NCBI GenBank assembly: GCA_020629335.1
Contig: JAHDDN010000296.1
Location: forward strand, 1 to 6,747
Direction: 5' to 3'
Length of the DNA stretch: 6,747 nt
From: Chitinophagales bacterium
GTDB taxonomy: Bacteria > Bacteroidota > Bacteroidia > Chitinophagales > UBA2359
Of this stretch, positions 6,108 through 6,747 are shown piece after piece. How positions within the stretch are numbered: the first letter of the stretch is position 1; every line of letters starts with the position of its first letter. The notes beneath the pieces are model-generated. The model saw only the letters and a list, made by a program, of their open reading frames with translations. It was not told the origin of the DNA and ran no database searches. The position numbers and the translations under genes are program-made.

Positions 6108-6747
6108 TTAGAATCTAAGTTGCAAATTTAGTTTGAAATATAAATTCCCATCTTTCTCGATATAAATTTTTCCAAATCGGTGTCTTGTTGAAGAAGGTGT
6201 GTCTAACTTTATATTTTCAAAGAGATAGTCTTTAAGGCTTTTAATGTCTGTTATATGAAAACCAACATAACTACCAGCTTTTTTCATGACAATAGTACCA
6301 TTAGCCAGATAATCTCCATCCCATTTTTTGCCAGCAAAAAAACCAAGTAAAATATCAACCAGTAGCCTCTTTACTTTAATGATTAATGTATTCTTTTCGC
6401 CATAGTTTATTTCCTTATTAAGTTGGCCAGTTTTGTGAACTTCATCAATGATTTTTGACAGCTTTGAAATTCTCTTTTCATAAAAACTTAATAATAAATG
6501 GCCAACTATAGTGGGCATTAAGCTATCAGAAATTTTTAAATTGTGTTCCATTGTCTCTTTTTCAGCTCCAATATGATTTAGCTTTCCGCCTAACTCTGCT
6601 ATATATTCTAATCTATCTTTTAATTTTGTTTTAGTAGAAATTTCGTTTATTTCGTCGATTTTTGATGGATCAATTCCGTTTACTTTAAATATAAAATTGG
6701 CATTCCCAGAAGCATTTAATAAAGTAGGCTTGCTTCCTAAATATGAT
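6108..6747 (-). CDS. HpaII-family type II restriction endonuclease, C-terminal part (5' end beyond the window)
   Basis: The frame is open from the right edge to the TAA at 6108-6110 and gives the last 212 residues. HpaII itself is about 358 residues, so roughly 140 are missing. The Met codon at 6549-6551 is internal and not the start, because the 65 codons before it carry conserved sequence: GSKPTLLNASGNANFIFKV, a motif seen after the catalytic core in several restriction enzymes. The C-terminus is the clearest family mark: GFFAGKKWDGDYLANG, then KDYLFENIKLDTPSSTRHRF, then GKIYIEKDGNLYFKLNLQLRF-type ending. Known HpaII enzymes cut CCGG and are paired with a CCGG cytosine methyltransferase. 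That partner should lie to the right of the window. The catalytic acidic/Lys residues are probably just off the edge, so activity cannot be judged. The stop codon overlaps the TTAG beside the palindrome at 5951-6107. Confidence 0.85.
   Translation of the reverse strand, partial: SYLGSKPTLLNASGNANFIFKVNGIDPSKIDEINEISTKTKLKDRLEYIAELGGKLNHIGAEKETMEHNLKISDSLMPTIVGHLLLSFYEKRISKLSKIIDEVHKTGQLNKEINYGEKNTLIIKVKRLLVDILLGFFAGKKWDGDYLANGTIVMKKAGSYVGFHITDIKSLKDYLFENIKLDTPSSTRHRFGKIYIEKDGNLYFKLNLQLRF

Noticed and set aside
6549..6551. Internal ATG as the start of the minus-strand gene
   Set aside because: The frame stays open for 65 more codons to the window edge and those codons carry conserved restriction-enzyme sequence, so the gene continues outside the window.

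Overview
The window looks like a chromosomal segment of an AT-rich Bacteroidota, most likely a marine or gliding Saprospiria-type organism. The evidence is a very large secreted protein ending in a type A type IX secretion (T9SS) sorting domain and preceded by two SprB-type repeats. A second gene encodes a lipoprotein whose mature end fits the Bacteroidota surface-export signal (Cys-Lys-Glu-Glu). No Shine-Dalgarno sequences are obvious, and a TAnnTTTG-type -7 box lies before the first gene. The genus assignment is inference.

Layout: 1-242 is AT-rich intergenic DNA with a candidate promoter. Positions 243-1736 (+) encode a surface lipoprotein with three EGF-like modules followed by seven propeller-like repeats, ended by a strong intrinsic terminator (1759-1800). 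The gap 1737-2229 holds a GC-richer dispersed repeat (copy A, 1817-1943) directly joined to a hairpin with perfect 22-bp arms (1944-2018), then an AT-rich leader. Positions 2230-5604 (+) encode a 1124-residue multidomain T9SS cargo protein, closed by a C(UUCG)G-capped terminator (5634-5669). The second gap (5605-6107) holds another hairpin-forming segment (5718-5807), copy B of the dispersed repeat in inverted orientation (5808-5937), and a 157-bp imperfect palindrome that looks like a MITE (5951-6107). The palindrome is flanked by TTAG and abuts the stop codon of the last gene. Positions 6108-6747 (-) carry the C-terminal 212 residues of an HpaII-family type II restriction endonuclease, running off the right edge.

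The two complete genes are monocistronic by their terminators and both products should be on the cell surface: one anchored as a lipoprotein, the other exported by T9SS. The restriction gene is unrelated to them in function and converges on them. The most interesting material is between the genes. There is a repeat family with a conserved ~127-bp body and a variable hairpin on the same end in both copies, and a MITE-like palindrome placed exactly at a restriction-gene stop codon. By eye there is no CCGG site (the HpaII target) in the whole window.
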